A stretch of 25,326 bases of DNA from UBA3064 sp023258775 (lineage in GTDB: Bacteria; Pseudomonadota; Gammaproteobacteria; Burkholderiales; Burkholderiaceae_E). The position numbers and the translations under genes were made by a program. The DNA is taken from assembly GCA_044355655.1 (NCBI GenBank), contig JBIKXS010000044.1, positions 1 through 25,326 of the forward strand, written 5' to 3'. Shown piece by piece: positions 15,481 through 22,955 of the stretch (position 1 is the stretch's first letter; every line of letters begins with the position of its first letter). Under the pieces are notes generated by a model. It was not told the DNA's origin. It saw only the letters and a list, made by a program, of their open reading frames with translations, and searched no databases.

Positions 15481-16479
15481 ATGTTCTTATATTTAAAGCA
15501 TCGAAGAAGGTTACTTACTTCGGCGCTCTTTGCCGCGTTGGCCAGCTTTGCCTTGAGCGCATCCACCGTTCAAGCACAGTCGTCCTACCCCAGCAAGCCG
15601 GTTAAGATGCTTGTGGCCTTTGCACCCGGTACAGCCTCAGACATCATCGGTCGCCTCATCGCCGAGAAGCTCAGCCAGTCAATGGGGCAAAGCGTTGTCG
15701 TTGAAAATCGTGCGGGTGCCGGTGGCACGATTGCTGCTGAAGCCGTTGCAAAATCGCCTGCTGATGGTTATACCCTGCTGGTATCGACCGCTGCATTACC
15801 AGTCAGCGCCTCGGTTTACCCCTCGCTTAAGTACGATACCGCCAAAGATTTTGCATCGATCACCGTACTCACCCACTCGCCGCTCCTGCTTGCGGCTAAT
15901 CTTGATTTCACACCCAAATCCATCGCAGAGCTCGTGAGCTACGCCAAGGCGAATCCCGGGAAAATTAGTTTTGGATCAGCAGGTGTTGGCACCTCGCACC
16001 ATCTCACCGGCGAAAAACTTAAGATGGAAACTGGCATCGACATGGTCCACGTGCCGTATAAGGGATCGGGACCGGCACATATTGACTTGATGGGCGGTCG
16101 TATCGAACTAATGTTCGATAATATTGTTGCCTTGATGCCTCATGTGAAGTCGGGCAAGGTCCGTCCGATTGCCGTGTCAAGTGCAAGACGTCACCCCTTA
16201 TTGCCCGATGTACCGACGATTCAAGAAGCGGGTGTTAAGCAATTTGAAACGGTTGCTTGGTTTGGCGTGCTTGCACCACTCGGCACCCCCAGTGACATCG
16301 TGCAGCGGCTCAATAGCGAGCTACAAAAGGCGCTTCAATTGCCCGATGTCCGCAAGCGTTTGATTGACAGTGGCTCGGAGATTATCGGCAACAGCCCCGA
16401 GGCGGCCGATCGCTTTTTGAAAGAAGAAGTCGCAAAATGGGCCGTGGTGGTTAAAGCTGCAAAGGTCACACCCAATTGA
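15481..16479 (+). CDS. Bug/TctC-family tripartite tricarboxylate-type solute-binding protein
   Basis: 332 residues from ATG 15481 (GGAG about 10 nt upstream). The frame is open back to 15397, but only the shorter form starts with a proper signal peptide: 'KHRRRLLTSALFAALASFAL', with cleavage near 'VQA|QSSYP' (residue 32). The mature part follows the Bug pattern: 'YPSKPVKMLVAFAPGTASDIIGR', 'GQSVVVENRAGAGGTIAAEAVAKSPADGYTLL', 'SFGSAGVGTSHHLTGE', 'VPYKGSGPAHIDLMGGRIELMFDN' and 'WFGVLAPLGTPSDIV'. These periplasmic proteins bind carboxylates for TctAB transporters or sensing, and are greatly expanded in Bordetella-like Burkholderiales. No TctA/TctB genes are adjacent. The stop codon overlaps the TTG start of the dioxygenase gene, so the two are probably coupled; the binding protein may supply or sense that enzyme's substrate. 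Confidence 0.93.
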   Translation: MFLYLKHRRRLLTSALFAALASFALSASTVQAQSSYPSKPVKMLVAFAPGTASDIIGRLIAEKLSQSMGQSVVVENRAGAGGTIAAEAVAKSPADGYTLLVSTAALPVSASVYPSLKYDTAKDFASITVLTHSPLLLAANLDFTPKSIAELVSYAKANPGKISFGSAGVGTSHHLTGEKLKMETGIDMVHVPYKGSGPAHIDLMGGRIELMFDNIVALMPHVKSGKVRPIAVSSARRHPLLPDVPTIQEAGVKQFETVAWFGVLAPLGTPSDIVQRLNSELQKALQLPDVRKRLIDSGSEIIGNSPEAADRFLKEEVAKWAVVVKAAKVTPN

Positions 16480-17408
16480 TTGCAACAATTAGCTTCGGCA
16501 CTGCTGCACAAACAAAGGGATCTGCTTCACCATCGACGGGATCTGCTTCACAAGCAACGGGATCTGCTTCACCAGCAAAGGGCTTTGCAGCAGAAGTCTC
16601 AGGTATTGACCTTAAGCAAGACTTGAATCAAACAACCCTCCGATGGATTGAGGACGAATTACAGCGCTTCGGGGTCTTGGTTTTTCGCAAGCAGACCCTG
16701 AGCGAAGCCGAGCAAATTCGGATTGCTGAGGCGTTTGGCCCGCTTGATGGTGGATTGCGAAAAGCAACCGGTGCGCCAAGCAGGTTTTCTCATGAGGCCT
16801 TGATCGATATCGGTAATGTAGCGCTTGATGGCGAGGTTAGCGCAAAAAATGATGCACGTCTTTTATCGCGGCTTGCCAACCAACTTTGGCACAGCGATAG
16901 CAGTTTTCAGAACATTCCGGTTGCCTACTCCATGCTCAGTGCGGTCGTTGTGCCTGAGCATGGCGGTGACACAGAATGGTGTGACTTAAGAAGCGCCTAC
17001 GAACAGCTTTCCGATGACTTGCGCCAAATCGTTGAAGGGCTTGTAGCGGTTCACAGTGCTTTTCATTCACGTCGATTACTAGGTGATGATCAATACACGG
17101 CTGAGCAGCTTGCCAAGTTCCCGCCCGTGCGACGGCCCTTGGTATACCAACACCCCTTCGATGGTCGCAAGATCGTTCATCCTAGTGTTCATATCGAATC
17201 GATCGATGGTATGTCAGTACCAGAGGCGCGATTGCTGGTGGCAGAGTTGCTCGAACACGTCACCCAACCAGCCTTTGTTTATCGTCATCGATGGCAGGCA
17301 GGCGACTATGTCATGTGGGACAACCGTTCGACCCTGCACCGTGGTCGCCGCTACGATTTGCAAGACCGGCGCGATCTACGACGAACCACCACCGTCGAGC
17401 GCCACTAA
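16476..17408 (+). CDS. TfdA/TauD-family 2-oxoglutarate-dependent dioxygenase with N-terminal repeat
   Basis: 310 residues from TTG 16476, which overlaps the preceding stop (TTGA), with AAAGG about 10 nt upstream; no earlier or nearby ATG exists. The iron site is complete: H139 and D141 in 'LWHSDSSFQ' and H288 in 'STLHRG', with the 2-oxoglutarate-binding Arg in 'DRRDLRRT' near 299-303. The 'LWHSDSSF', 'MSVPEARLL' and 'WDNRSTLHR..RYD' stretches resemble TfdA (2,4-D/alpha-ketoglutarate dioxygenase) more than TauD. The enzyme should hydroxylate an ether, sulfonate or related substrate with Fe(II), O2 and 2-oxoglutarate; the substrate is unknown. Residues 15-35 are three tandem 7-residue units (GSAS + P/Q + xx) placed just before the conserved 'GFAAEVSGIDL', and look like an expansion of the native lead-in. 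Confidence 0.9.
   Translation: MIATISFGTAAQTKGSASPSTGSASQATGSASPAKGFAAEVSGIDLKQDLNQTTLRWIEDELQRFGVLVFRKQTLSEAEQIRIAEAFGPLDGGLRKATGAPSRFSHEALIDIGNVALDGEVSAKNDARLLSRLANQLWHSDSSFQNIPVAYSMLSAVVVPEHGGDTEWCDLRSAYEQLSDDLRQIVEGLVAVHSAFHSRRLLGDDQYTAEQLAKFPPVRRPLVYQHPFDGRKIVHPSVHIESIDGMSVPEARLLVAELLEHVTQPAFVYRHRWQAGDYVMWDNRSTLHRGRRYDLQDRRDLRRTTTVERH
16517..16579. repeat. 21-bp tandem repeat, three units, in the dioxygenase 5' coding region
   Basis: Units at 16517-16537, 16538-16558 and 16559-16579 each begin GGGATCTGCTTCAC and differ only in the last few bases. Read in frame they give three 7-residue units (residues 15-35) rich in Gly, Ser and Ala. The period is a multiple of three. Confidence 0.95.
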
Positions 17409-17818
17409 GACGCACGCTGATCCGCATCAAAAGCTGTATCAATCGGCATTTGAAGCGCGTTGGCGATTTGATTGGTTTTTGCAGCAAGCGCCATCACACG
17501 CAATAAGTCCGCATGTTGATCATCGGTCATCCCTTTTGCACGCGCAGCAGCCGTATGCGAATGCACGCAGTAGGCGCAAGCGTTGGTCGCAGAAACCGCG
17601 ATATAAATCATTTCCTTCACCAGTGGGTCAAGCGCAGAATCAGCAACCATCACAGCCTTGACCTCGCCCCAGGTCTGCTCGAGCAAGTCGGGATTAAAGG
17701 CAAGATAGTGCCAGAGATGGTTGATAAAGTTCGTTTTGCGGGTGGCGCGGATATCATCAAAGACTGCTTTAATCCTCGGATTGTTTTCTGGGTTTTCACT
17801 TTTTTTCAGTGCACTCAT
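17405..17818 (-). CDS. AhpD/carboxymuconolactone decarboxylase-family protein with CxxC
   Basis: 137 residues from ATG 17818, with AAGGGA about 10 nt upstream. A frame extension to 18049 would run through the divergent peptidase gene and is rejected. The AhpD-like active site is intact as 'CAYCVHSH' (C81, C84, H88), preceded by 'PLVKEMIYIAVSATNA'. Family members act as alkylhydroperoxidases or in thiol redox reactions, in contrast to the cysteine-less CMD-like protein at 11665. It is convergent with the dioxygenase (4-nt overlap of stops) and divergent from the aminopeptidase across 30 bp. A role in coping with oxidative by-products of the neighbouring dioxygenase is only a guess. Confidence 0.88.
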   Translation of the reverse strand: MSALKKSENPENNPRIKAVFDDIRATRKTNFINHLWHYLAFNPDLLEQTWGEVKAVMVADSALDPLVKEMIYIAVSATNACAYCVHSHTAAARAKGMTDDQHADLLRVMALAAKTNQIANALQMPIDTAFDADQRAS

Positions 17819-17848
17819 GAGCGTAGTTCCCTTTGAATTGGATGAAAC

Positions 17849-19744
17849 ATGTTGATGCAAGCCAAGCCCAACACCGTAGCAGATCGCATTCAAGCGCTTC
17901 GTCAACAAATGCTGGCCCACGAGGTCGACGCCTTGTTGATTCCTTCGGCCGATCCGCATTTGTCTGAGTATCTTCCCGCCCGCTGGCAGGGCAGGCAATG
18001 GTTCTCGGGATTCACAGGTTCCATGGGTACGCTGTTGATTGGTCAGCAAAAGGCAGCACTATTTGCTGATAGTCGCTATTGGGTACAGGCTGAGCAGGAG
18101 TTGGCAGGCAGCGGCGTTGATTTGGAAAAGGTTCAATCGGCAACGCCCGCTGTGCTTTGTGACTGGATGCTCAAGCACCTGCCTGCCAAAGCCTGTCTGG
18201 CGGTTGACGGCGAAGTGCTCGCGTTAGCTTCAGCGAAGCTTTTGCGCGAACGCCTGTTCGAACTCGATTTTCGTTTCAGGACCGACCTGGACTTGCTTGC
18301 GCCATGCTGGCCTGAGCGTGCCGGGCTTCCGAGCCAGGAGGTTTACGAACATTTGCAGCCCTATGCAAGCCGAACGAGGCGCGAGAAACTTGCCATGGTT
18401 CGCGAGGCCATGCATAAGCATCAGGCGTCGCTTCACATGGTCTCAACCGTTGACGATATTGCCTGGATCTTGAACTTGCGTGGTAGTGATGTCGACTACA
18501 ACCCGGTTTTCTTGGCCCACTTATTGATCAAGGCTGATGCTGCTTTTTTGTTCGTTGGCAAGGGCAAGGTAGCGGGCGAATTACAGGCCCGTCTCAAAGA
18601 CGACGGTGTTGAGTGTGTGGACTATGAGAGCGCGGCAGCACACCTCAAGTCACTTGCTGAAAACCAAAGGGTATTGCTCGACCCGGCGCGCGTCACGCTT
18701 GCACTTCGCGAAGCGATCCCCGCATCCAGCGCGGTGCTAGAGTCGATCAATCCGAGCACACTCCTAAAGAGCCGTAAGACAGAACGAGAACTCGGCTTTG
18801 TCCGTGAAGCCATGATTGAAGATGGCGCGGCCATGTGTCGCTTTTACGCCTGGTTTGAGCAAGCTTTAGGCCGGCAGGTGATGAGCGAACTTACGGTTGA
18901 TGAGCGCCTGAGCGAAGAACGAAGCCGTGGCAGCGGCTTTGTTGGACTCTCGTTTCCAACAATTGCAGGCTTTAACGCCAATGGCGCGATGCCTCATTAC
19001 CGAGCCACCCAAGCCCATCATGCACGCATTGAAGGCAATGGCCTCTTGCTTATCGATAGCGGCGCTCAGTATGTAGGAGGCACCACCGACATCACCCGTG
19101 TTTGGAAAATAGGCAGCCTTAGCGCTGCCATGCGTCGAGACTTCACCCTTGTGCTTAAGGGCACCATGGCCTTATCACGGTGCCGCTTTCCGCGCGGTAC
19201 GCTCTCGCCGATGCTCGATGCGATTGCACGCGCCCCACTTTGGGAGCAGGCCATGGACTTCGGCCACGGTACCGGCCACGGGGTTGGCTACTTTTTGAAT
19301 GTCCACGAAGGACCACAAAGTATCAGCAAGGCGATTCCAACGACGCATATGGCGATGGAACCCGGCATGATTACCTCGATTGAGCCGGGTATTTATCGTC
19401 CTGGCCAATGGGGCATCCGCATCGAAAATCTTGTTGCCAATCAGCCCTTCAAGCCAGCGATTGAGAAAAGCTTTGGCGAATCAGGGATTGAAGGAAACTT
19501 CGGCGAATCAGGGATTGAAGGAAACTTCGGCGAATCAGCGATTGATGAAAATTTTGGCGAATTTTTGCATTTTGAAACACTGAGTCTGTGCCCGATTGAC
19601 ACGCGTTGTATCGAGCCAAAGCTCTTGCGCGAGGACGAGCGGCAGTGGCTCAACGACTACCATCAAGTCGTACGCGAACGACTCAGCCCGAGATTGGAAG
19701 GCGAGGCCAAGGCCTGGCTCGAAGCGCGAACAGCCGCCATTTGA
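17849..19744 (+). CDS. M24B-family aminopeptidase P (Xaa-Pro aminopeptidase) with 9-residue tandem insert
   Basis: 631 residues from ATG 17849 (GGA 6 nt upstream; ATG 17855 is possible). It has two creatinase-like N-terminal domains, then the pita-bread catalytic domain. The dinuclear metal ligands appear intact: D403 in 'LIDSG', D414 in 'GTTDITR', H477 in 'HGTGHGVG', E512 in 'SIEPGIY' and E526 in 'GIRIEN'. The enzyme removes an N-terminal residue ahead of proline in cytoplasmic peptides. Between E526 and the conserved 'EFLHFETLSLCPIDT' strand lies an insert of four 9-residue units (residues 537-572, motif FGES/GI), encoded by a 27-bp tandem repeat. Related enzymes have only a short link there, so the insert adds about 27 residues. 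Function is probably retained because the metal site is complete. Confidence 0.93.
   Translation: MLMQAKPNTVADRIQALRQQMLAHEVDALLIPSADPHLSEYLPARWQGRQWFSGFTGSMGTLLIGQQKAALFADSRYWVQAEQELAGSGVDLEKVQSATPAVLCDWMLKHLPAKACLAVDGEVLALASAKLLRERLFELDFRFRTDLDLLAPCWPERAGLPSQEVYEHLQPYASRTRREKLAMVREAMHKHQASLHMVSTVDDIAWILNLRGSDVDYNPVFLAHLLIKADAAFLFVGKGKVAGELQARLKDDGVECVDYESAAAHLKSLAENQRVLLDPARVTLALREAIPASSAVLESINPSTLLKSRKTERELGFVREAMIEDGAAMCRFYAWFEQALGRQVMSELTVDERLSEERSRGSGFVGLSFPTIAGFNANGAMPHYRATQAHHARIEGNGLLLIDSGAQYVGGTTDITRVWKIGSLSAAMRRDFTLVLKGTMALSRCRFPRGTLSPMLDAIARAPLWEQAMDFGHGTGHGVGYFLNVHEGPQSISKAIPTTHMAMEPGMITSIEPGIYRPGQWGIRIENLVANQPFKPAIEKSFGESGIEGNFGESGIEGNFGESAIDENFGEFLHFETLSLCPIDTRCIEPKLLREDERQWLNDYHQVVRERLSPRLEGEAKAWLEARTAAI
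19457..19564. repeat. 27-bp tandem repeat, four units, within the aminopeptidase P gene
   Basis: Units run at 19457-19483, 19484-19510, 19511-19537 and 19538-19564. The two middle units are identical over 27 bp; the outer two are diverged but keep TTTGGCGAAT/TTCGGCGAAT-type ends. The encoded units are AIEKSFGES, GIEGNFGES (twice) and AIDENFGEF. The last unit runs into the conserved 'EFLHFETL' strand, so the array probably grew from native sequence there. Confidence 0.97.
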
Positions 19745-19825
19745 AATGCGATAATGCGGGTTGGGAGCAATCCAAAACGGCTTCGCTTTGCCAGCAACAT
19801 TTACTTCAAATAAAGGCCCAAGCTC

Positions 19826-21208
19826 ATGTCGCAAACCCACACACTTGACCTCTTAAAAATCGCACAAGAAGAACAACACGGCGATTTGTTCAAGCTCTTA
19901 GACAGTATTTACAAGCGTTCGTCGATTCGTCCGACCGGACATGACGATGCCATCATTTGGGAGGGCGGCAACTGGGCAGGCGGCGTAAAGCCGGTTGCCC
20001 ATGCCTTCACCGATATGTTCGCACTCAACGGCACCATCATGGCGCTTGATGTATTGGGCCTGCCCTTTTTGGGCGTGCCGATGATGGCGCAGTTTCGCCA
20101 CGACACCAAGCTCGTCTCGCTCGACTGGTTTGGCAAGCTCGACTACACCGCACTTAAATGGTCGACTGCGGGCGATTTCATGGTGAATGAAGGTGGCAAA
20201 AAGGTCGTTGTTAACGGAAAATCTGCCAACGCACCACTTCGTACCGCTGCAGGCGTTTATTGCAATGTCCGCCCCTATGGTGGCATCACCAGCATTCGTT
20301 TCATGCCCGGCCTGCCTTATTCACAGGATAAGAAGAAGTTCAAAGTGGACCCTGCCACAGGCATCATCCACTCCGAAATGAACACGCCTGGCGTTCGCAT
20401 GGCCTATGCGGCTCGCCTCTTTTTGCAAATGGTTCACGAAACAGGCCAGATTGGTCGTGTTGCAACCAAGCCTACTCAAGCACAAGAAGATGCCGTCAAC
20501 GCCGGTATTTTCCGCTGGCTGCTGCAAGGGACCAAGTTCAAGCTCAAGCGCCAGTACACGGTTGATGCCTATGAAGAACATCGCGCCAATGTCGATGCCA
20601 TCGTTGCCTTATTGCCAAGCGACTTCAAGCATGGCATGGAGAACTGGGGGGGTGAAGTCTATGAGCATATCGCTGACACCAATTTTGGGCTCTTGCTGCA
20701 TGACATGATTCGGCATCGTCCTTGCATTGTTTACGCCACCGATCTTGATGGTGACCGACTCACCGACTTAATGGCCGATGCTCCCGACATGCTGCGCGAC
20801 TGGGGACAAATGGTGCTCGATGCAGCCGGCGCCAAGGCGGACATGAAGCAGCTGTGGACCAAGATGGGTTTCACCATGACCAACGGCAAAGACATGACGA
20901 GCGTAATGTATCGTATCCATGGCGCGCCGATTTATGAGCAAACACTCGGCTCTGCCGATGCGATGCTCTTGCGTTTGCTCGATGGTGACGAAACGGTTGG
21001 CGGCGAAAAGCAACCCTATGATCCACGCATCCATTTTGTCTTGATCAACGAGGCCTACAAGGCTGCAAATCCGGGCAATCACGCCCTGGCGACATGGCTT
21101 GACGATCAGTTGGCGATTTTTGATGGGATTTATAGCGCTAATCGTCCGCGCTATATCGACGGCTACAAAGCCTTAAAGGCGGCAATCAAGCCCTGGGCTG
21201 GCCAATAG
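19826..21208 (+). CDS. Unrecognised 460-residue soluble protein
   Basis: 460 residues from ATG 19826 (AAAGG about 9 nt upstream), with codon use like its neighbours and no signal peptide or membrane segment, so probably a cytoplasmic protein. I do not recognise the family. Notable stretches are 'GHDDAIIWEGGNWAGGVKPVAHAFTD' split over residues 38-63, 'GVPMMAQFRHDTKLVSLDWFGKLDY', 'GVYCNVRPYGGITSIRF', 'HGMENWGGEVYEH', 'VYATDLDGDRLTDLM' and a Trp/Tyr-rich C-terminus. 'DLDGDRLTD' resembles an acidic, possibly metal-binding loop, but that is weak evidence. It lies 81 bp after the aminopeptidase gene on the same strand and is followed by a long hairpin at 21250-21288, so it may be transcribed alone or with the peptidase. 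No function is proposed. Confidence 0.85.
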   Translation: MSQTHTLDLLKIAQEEQHGDLFKLLDSIYKRSSIRPTGHDDAIIWEGGNWAGGVKPVAHAFTDMFALNGTIMALDVLGLPFLGVPMMAQFRHDTKLVSLDWFGKLDYTALKWSTAGDFMVNEGGKKVVVNGKSANAPLRTAAGVYCNVRPYGGITSIRFMPGLPYSQDKKKFKVDPATGIIHSEMNTPGVRMAYAARLFLQMVHETGQIGRVATKPTQAQEDAVNAGIFRWLLQGTKFKLKRQYTVDAYEEHRANVDAIVALLPSDFKHGMENWGGEVYEHIADTNFGLLLHDMIRHRPCIVYATDLDGDRLTDLMADAPDMLRDWGQMVLDAAGAKADMKQLWTKMGFTMTNGKDMTSVMYRIHGAPIYEQTLGSADAMLLRLLDGDETVGGEKQPYDPRIHFVLINEAYKAANPGNHALATWLDDQLAIFDGIYSANRPRYIDGYKALKAAIKPWAGQ

Positions 21209-21249
21209 CTTGGTTTAGTTGAGCCCTGGCTTTAAGGGCAATCGTACGC

Positions 21250-21288
21250 ACACCAGCCCCAGCGCTCCATAGAGCGCGGGGCTGGTGT
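21250..21288. terminator. Long GC-rich hairpin between convergent genes
   Basis: ACACCAGCCCC (21250-21260), a bulged A, GCGCTC (21262-21267), loop CATA, GAGCGC (21272-21277) and GGGGCTGGTGT (21278-21288) form a stem of 17 pairs with a single bulge. It lies between the 460-residue gene and the convergent aldehyde dehydrogenase gene, where a bidirectional transcription terminator is expected. There is no run of T after it on either strand, so it may instead work as an mRNA 3'-end stabiliser or with Rho. Confidence 0.75.
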
Positions 21289-21334
21289 CAAAGCAGTCTA
21301 TGTAGATTAAGCTGAAACCCCTTTGGGTGGCGAC

Positions 21335-22810
21335 TTAATCCATTTGAGTCACGAATTTGGTATTTAAGTAGCCATCGAAGGTTTCAAAGCCACCCTCGCT
21401 ACCAATACCGCTTTCCTTAATCCCGCCAAAGGGTGTTTCGGCAAGCGCCTGTCCAAAGTGGTTGATATTGACCATGCCCGCCTGCAAGCCGTTTTGCACA
21501 GCAAGGGCGTGTTTGGTGTTGGTTGTGAACGCATATGATGAAAGACCATAAGGCAGCGAATTGGCCCTTGCCAGCACTTCATCGACATCCTTAAAGGGTA
21601 CACAAGGTGCAATCGGTCCGAAAGGCTCAGATGTCATCACCATCGAGTCATCAGGCACGTTGGTGAGCACGGTTGGCGCAAAAAAGTTGCCCTCACCACC
21701 GAGCGCCTCACCACCTACCTCAATGCGGCCACCACGCGCCTTTGCATCCTCAACAAACTTCAGCATGGCAGGCATACGACGCAAATGGGCCAGAGGCCCC
21801 ATCTTGGTGTCGGCTGCCAGACCATCGCCGACCTTGACTGCCTTGGTCTTTTCGATAAAGCGGGCCACAAAACGGTCGTAGGCCTGTTGCTGAATGTAAA
21901 AGCGGGTCGGTGACACGCAAACCTGCCCCGCGTTACGGAACTTAAAAGCCACAAGCATATCGGCCGCGCGTTCGACTTCGGCGTCGTCAAAAACAATGAC
22001 CGGTGAGTGACCGCCGAGTTCCATCGTCACACGCTTCATATGTGCACCGGCAAGCGCTGCCAACTGCTTGCCAACCGGGACCGATCCGGTAAACGATACC
22101 TTTTGAACGATCGGCGAGCGGATTAAGTAATCCGAGATTTCGGCTGGCACGCCCCAGACCACATTCAAGACCCCCGGGGGCAGCCCCGCATCGTGAAACA
22201 TGCGCGCAATCGCAACCACAGCACTTGGCGCATCTTCGGGACCTTTAATGATGATGGTGCAACCCGCGCCAATCGCCGCAGCAATCTTGCGAATCGCCTG
22301 GTTGTAGGGAAAGTTCCAAGGCGTGAAGGCTGCACAAACGCCAATCGGCTCACGCAATACCATCTGCCGCACATTGGGTAGCCTGGGTGGAATCACCCGC
22401 CCATAAATCCGGCGACACTCTTCGGCATGCCATTCACAGTGCTCCGAACAACTCACAACCTCGCCGATGGCTTCGGCCAGGGGTTTGCCCATATCGAGCG
22501 TGATGTTGCGGCCAATGTCTTTGGAGCGCTCACGCGTCAGTTCGGCGACTTTTCTGAGGATGCGGCTTCTCTCGAGGGGCGAGCTCTTTTTCCAGCTCTC
22601 AAAAGCCTTTTGCGCGCTTTGCAAAGCTCGGTCAAGGTCCTCCTTGCTTGCATGGGGCAGCTTGCCAATGACTCGGCCATTGGCCGGATTGACCACATCT
22701 TGCTCTTTGCGCCCACCTCCGGCGATGAATTCGCCATTGATGTAAAGGCAAAGCTGCTCATAGGCGGCATCGCTCACCGCGGATTGTTCAGATTTATTGG
22801 CAGTATTCAT
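21335..22810 (-). CDS. NAD(P)-dependent aldehyde dehydrogenase
   Basis: 491 residues from ATG 22810, with GGGAGA about 8 nt upstream. ALDH superfamily features are all present: 'TPWNFPY' with the catalytic Asn near 166, the coenzyme-binding 'IIIKGPEDAP' near 187-196 (Gly follows Lys where Pro is common), 'FTGSVPVGK' near 240-248, the general base Glu in 'TMELGGHSP' near 264, the nucleophile Cys in 'GQVCVSP' near 298, and 'SEPFGPIAP'. It is closest in style to succinate-semialdehyde/alpha-ketoglutarate-semialdehyde dehydrogenases; the substrate is unproven. It is divergent from the transhydrogenase gene across 145 bp that must carry both promoters. Confidence 0.93.
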   Translation of the reverse strand: MNTANKSEQSAVSDAAYEQLCLYINGEFIAGGGRKEQDVVNPANGRVIGKLPHASKEDLDRALQSAQKAFESWKKSSPLERSRILRKVAELTRERSKDIGRNITLDMGKPLAEAIGEVVSCSEHCEWHAEECRRIYGRVIPPRLPNVRQMVLREPIGVCAAFTPWNFPYNQAIRKIAAAIGAGCTIIIKGPEDAPSAVVAIARMFHDAGLPPGVLNVVWGVPAEISDYLIRSPIVQKVSFTGSVPVGKQLAALAGAHMKRVTMELGGHSPVIVFDDAEVERAADMLVAFKFRNAGQVCVSPTRFYIQQQAYDRFVARFIEKTKAVKVGDGLAADTKMGPLAHLRRMPAMLKFVEDAKARGGRIEVGGEALGGEGNFFAPTVLTNVPDDSMVMTSEPFGPIAPCVPFKDVDEVLARANSLPYGLSSYAFTTNTKHALAVQNGLQAGMVNINHFGQALAETPFGGIKESGIGSEGGFETFDGYLNTKFVTQMD

Positions 22811-22955
22811 TAGGTCATCTCCCTGGGTTCATACGTTTGCATGTTTACAAAGCACAAGCGCTGTGACTAAGATCGGCGGCGCTCGCACATGCACAAATGC
22901 ACCGCGCGCCTAGCCGGCTCTAACGCAACTATACGACTCTTGGGAGAAAACAGTC

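Noticed and set aside
17819..18049. Longer start for the AhpD-like protein
   Set aside because: It runs antisense through the aminopeptidase gene; ATG 17818 fits the family length.
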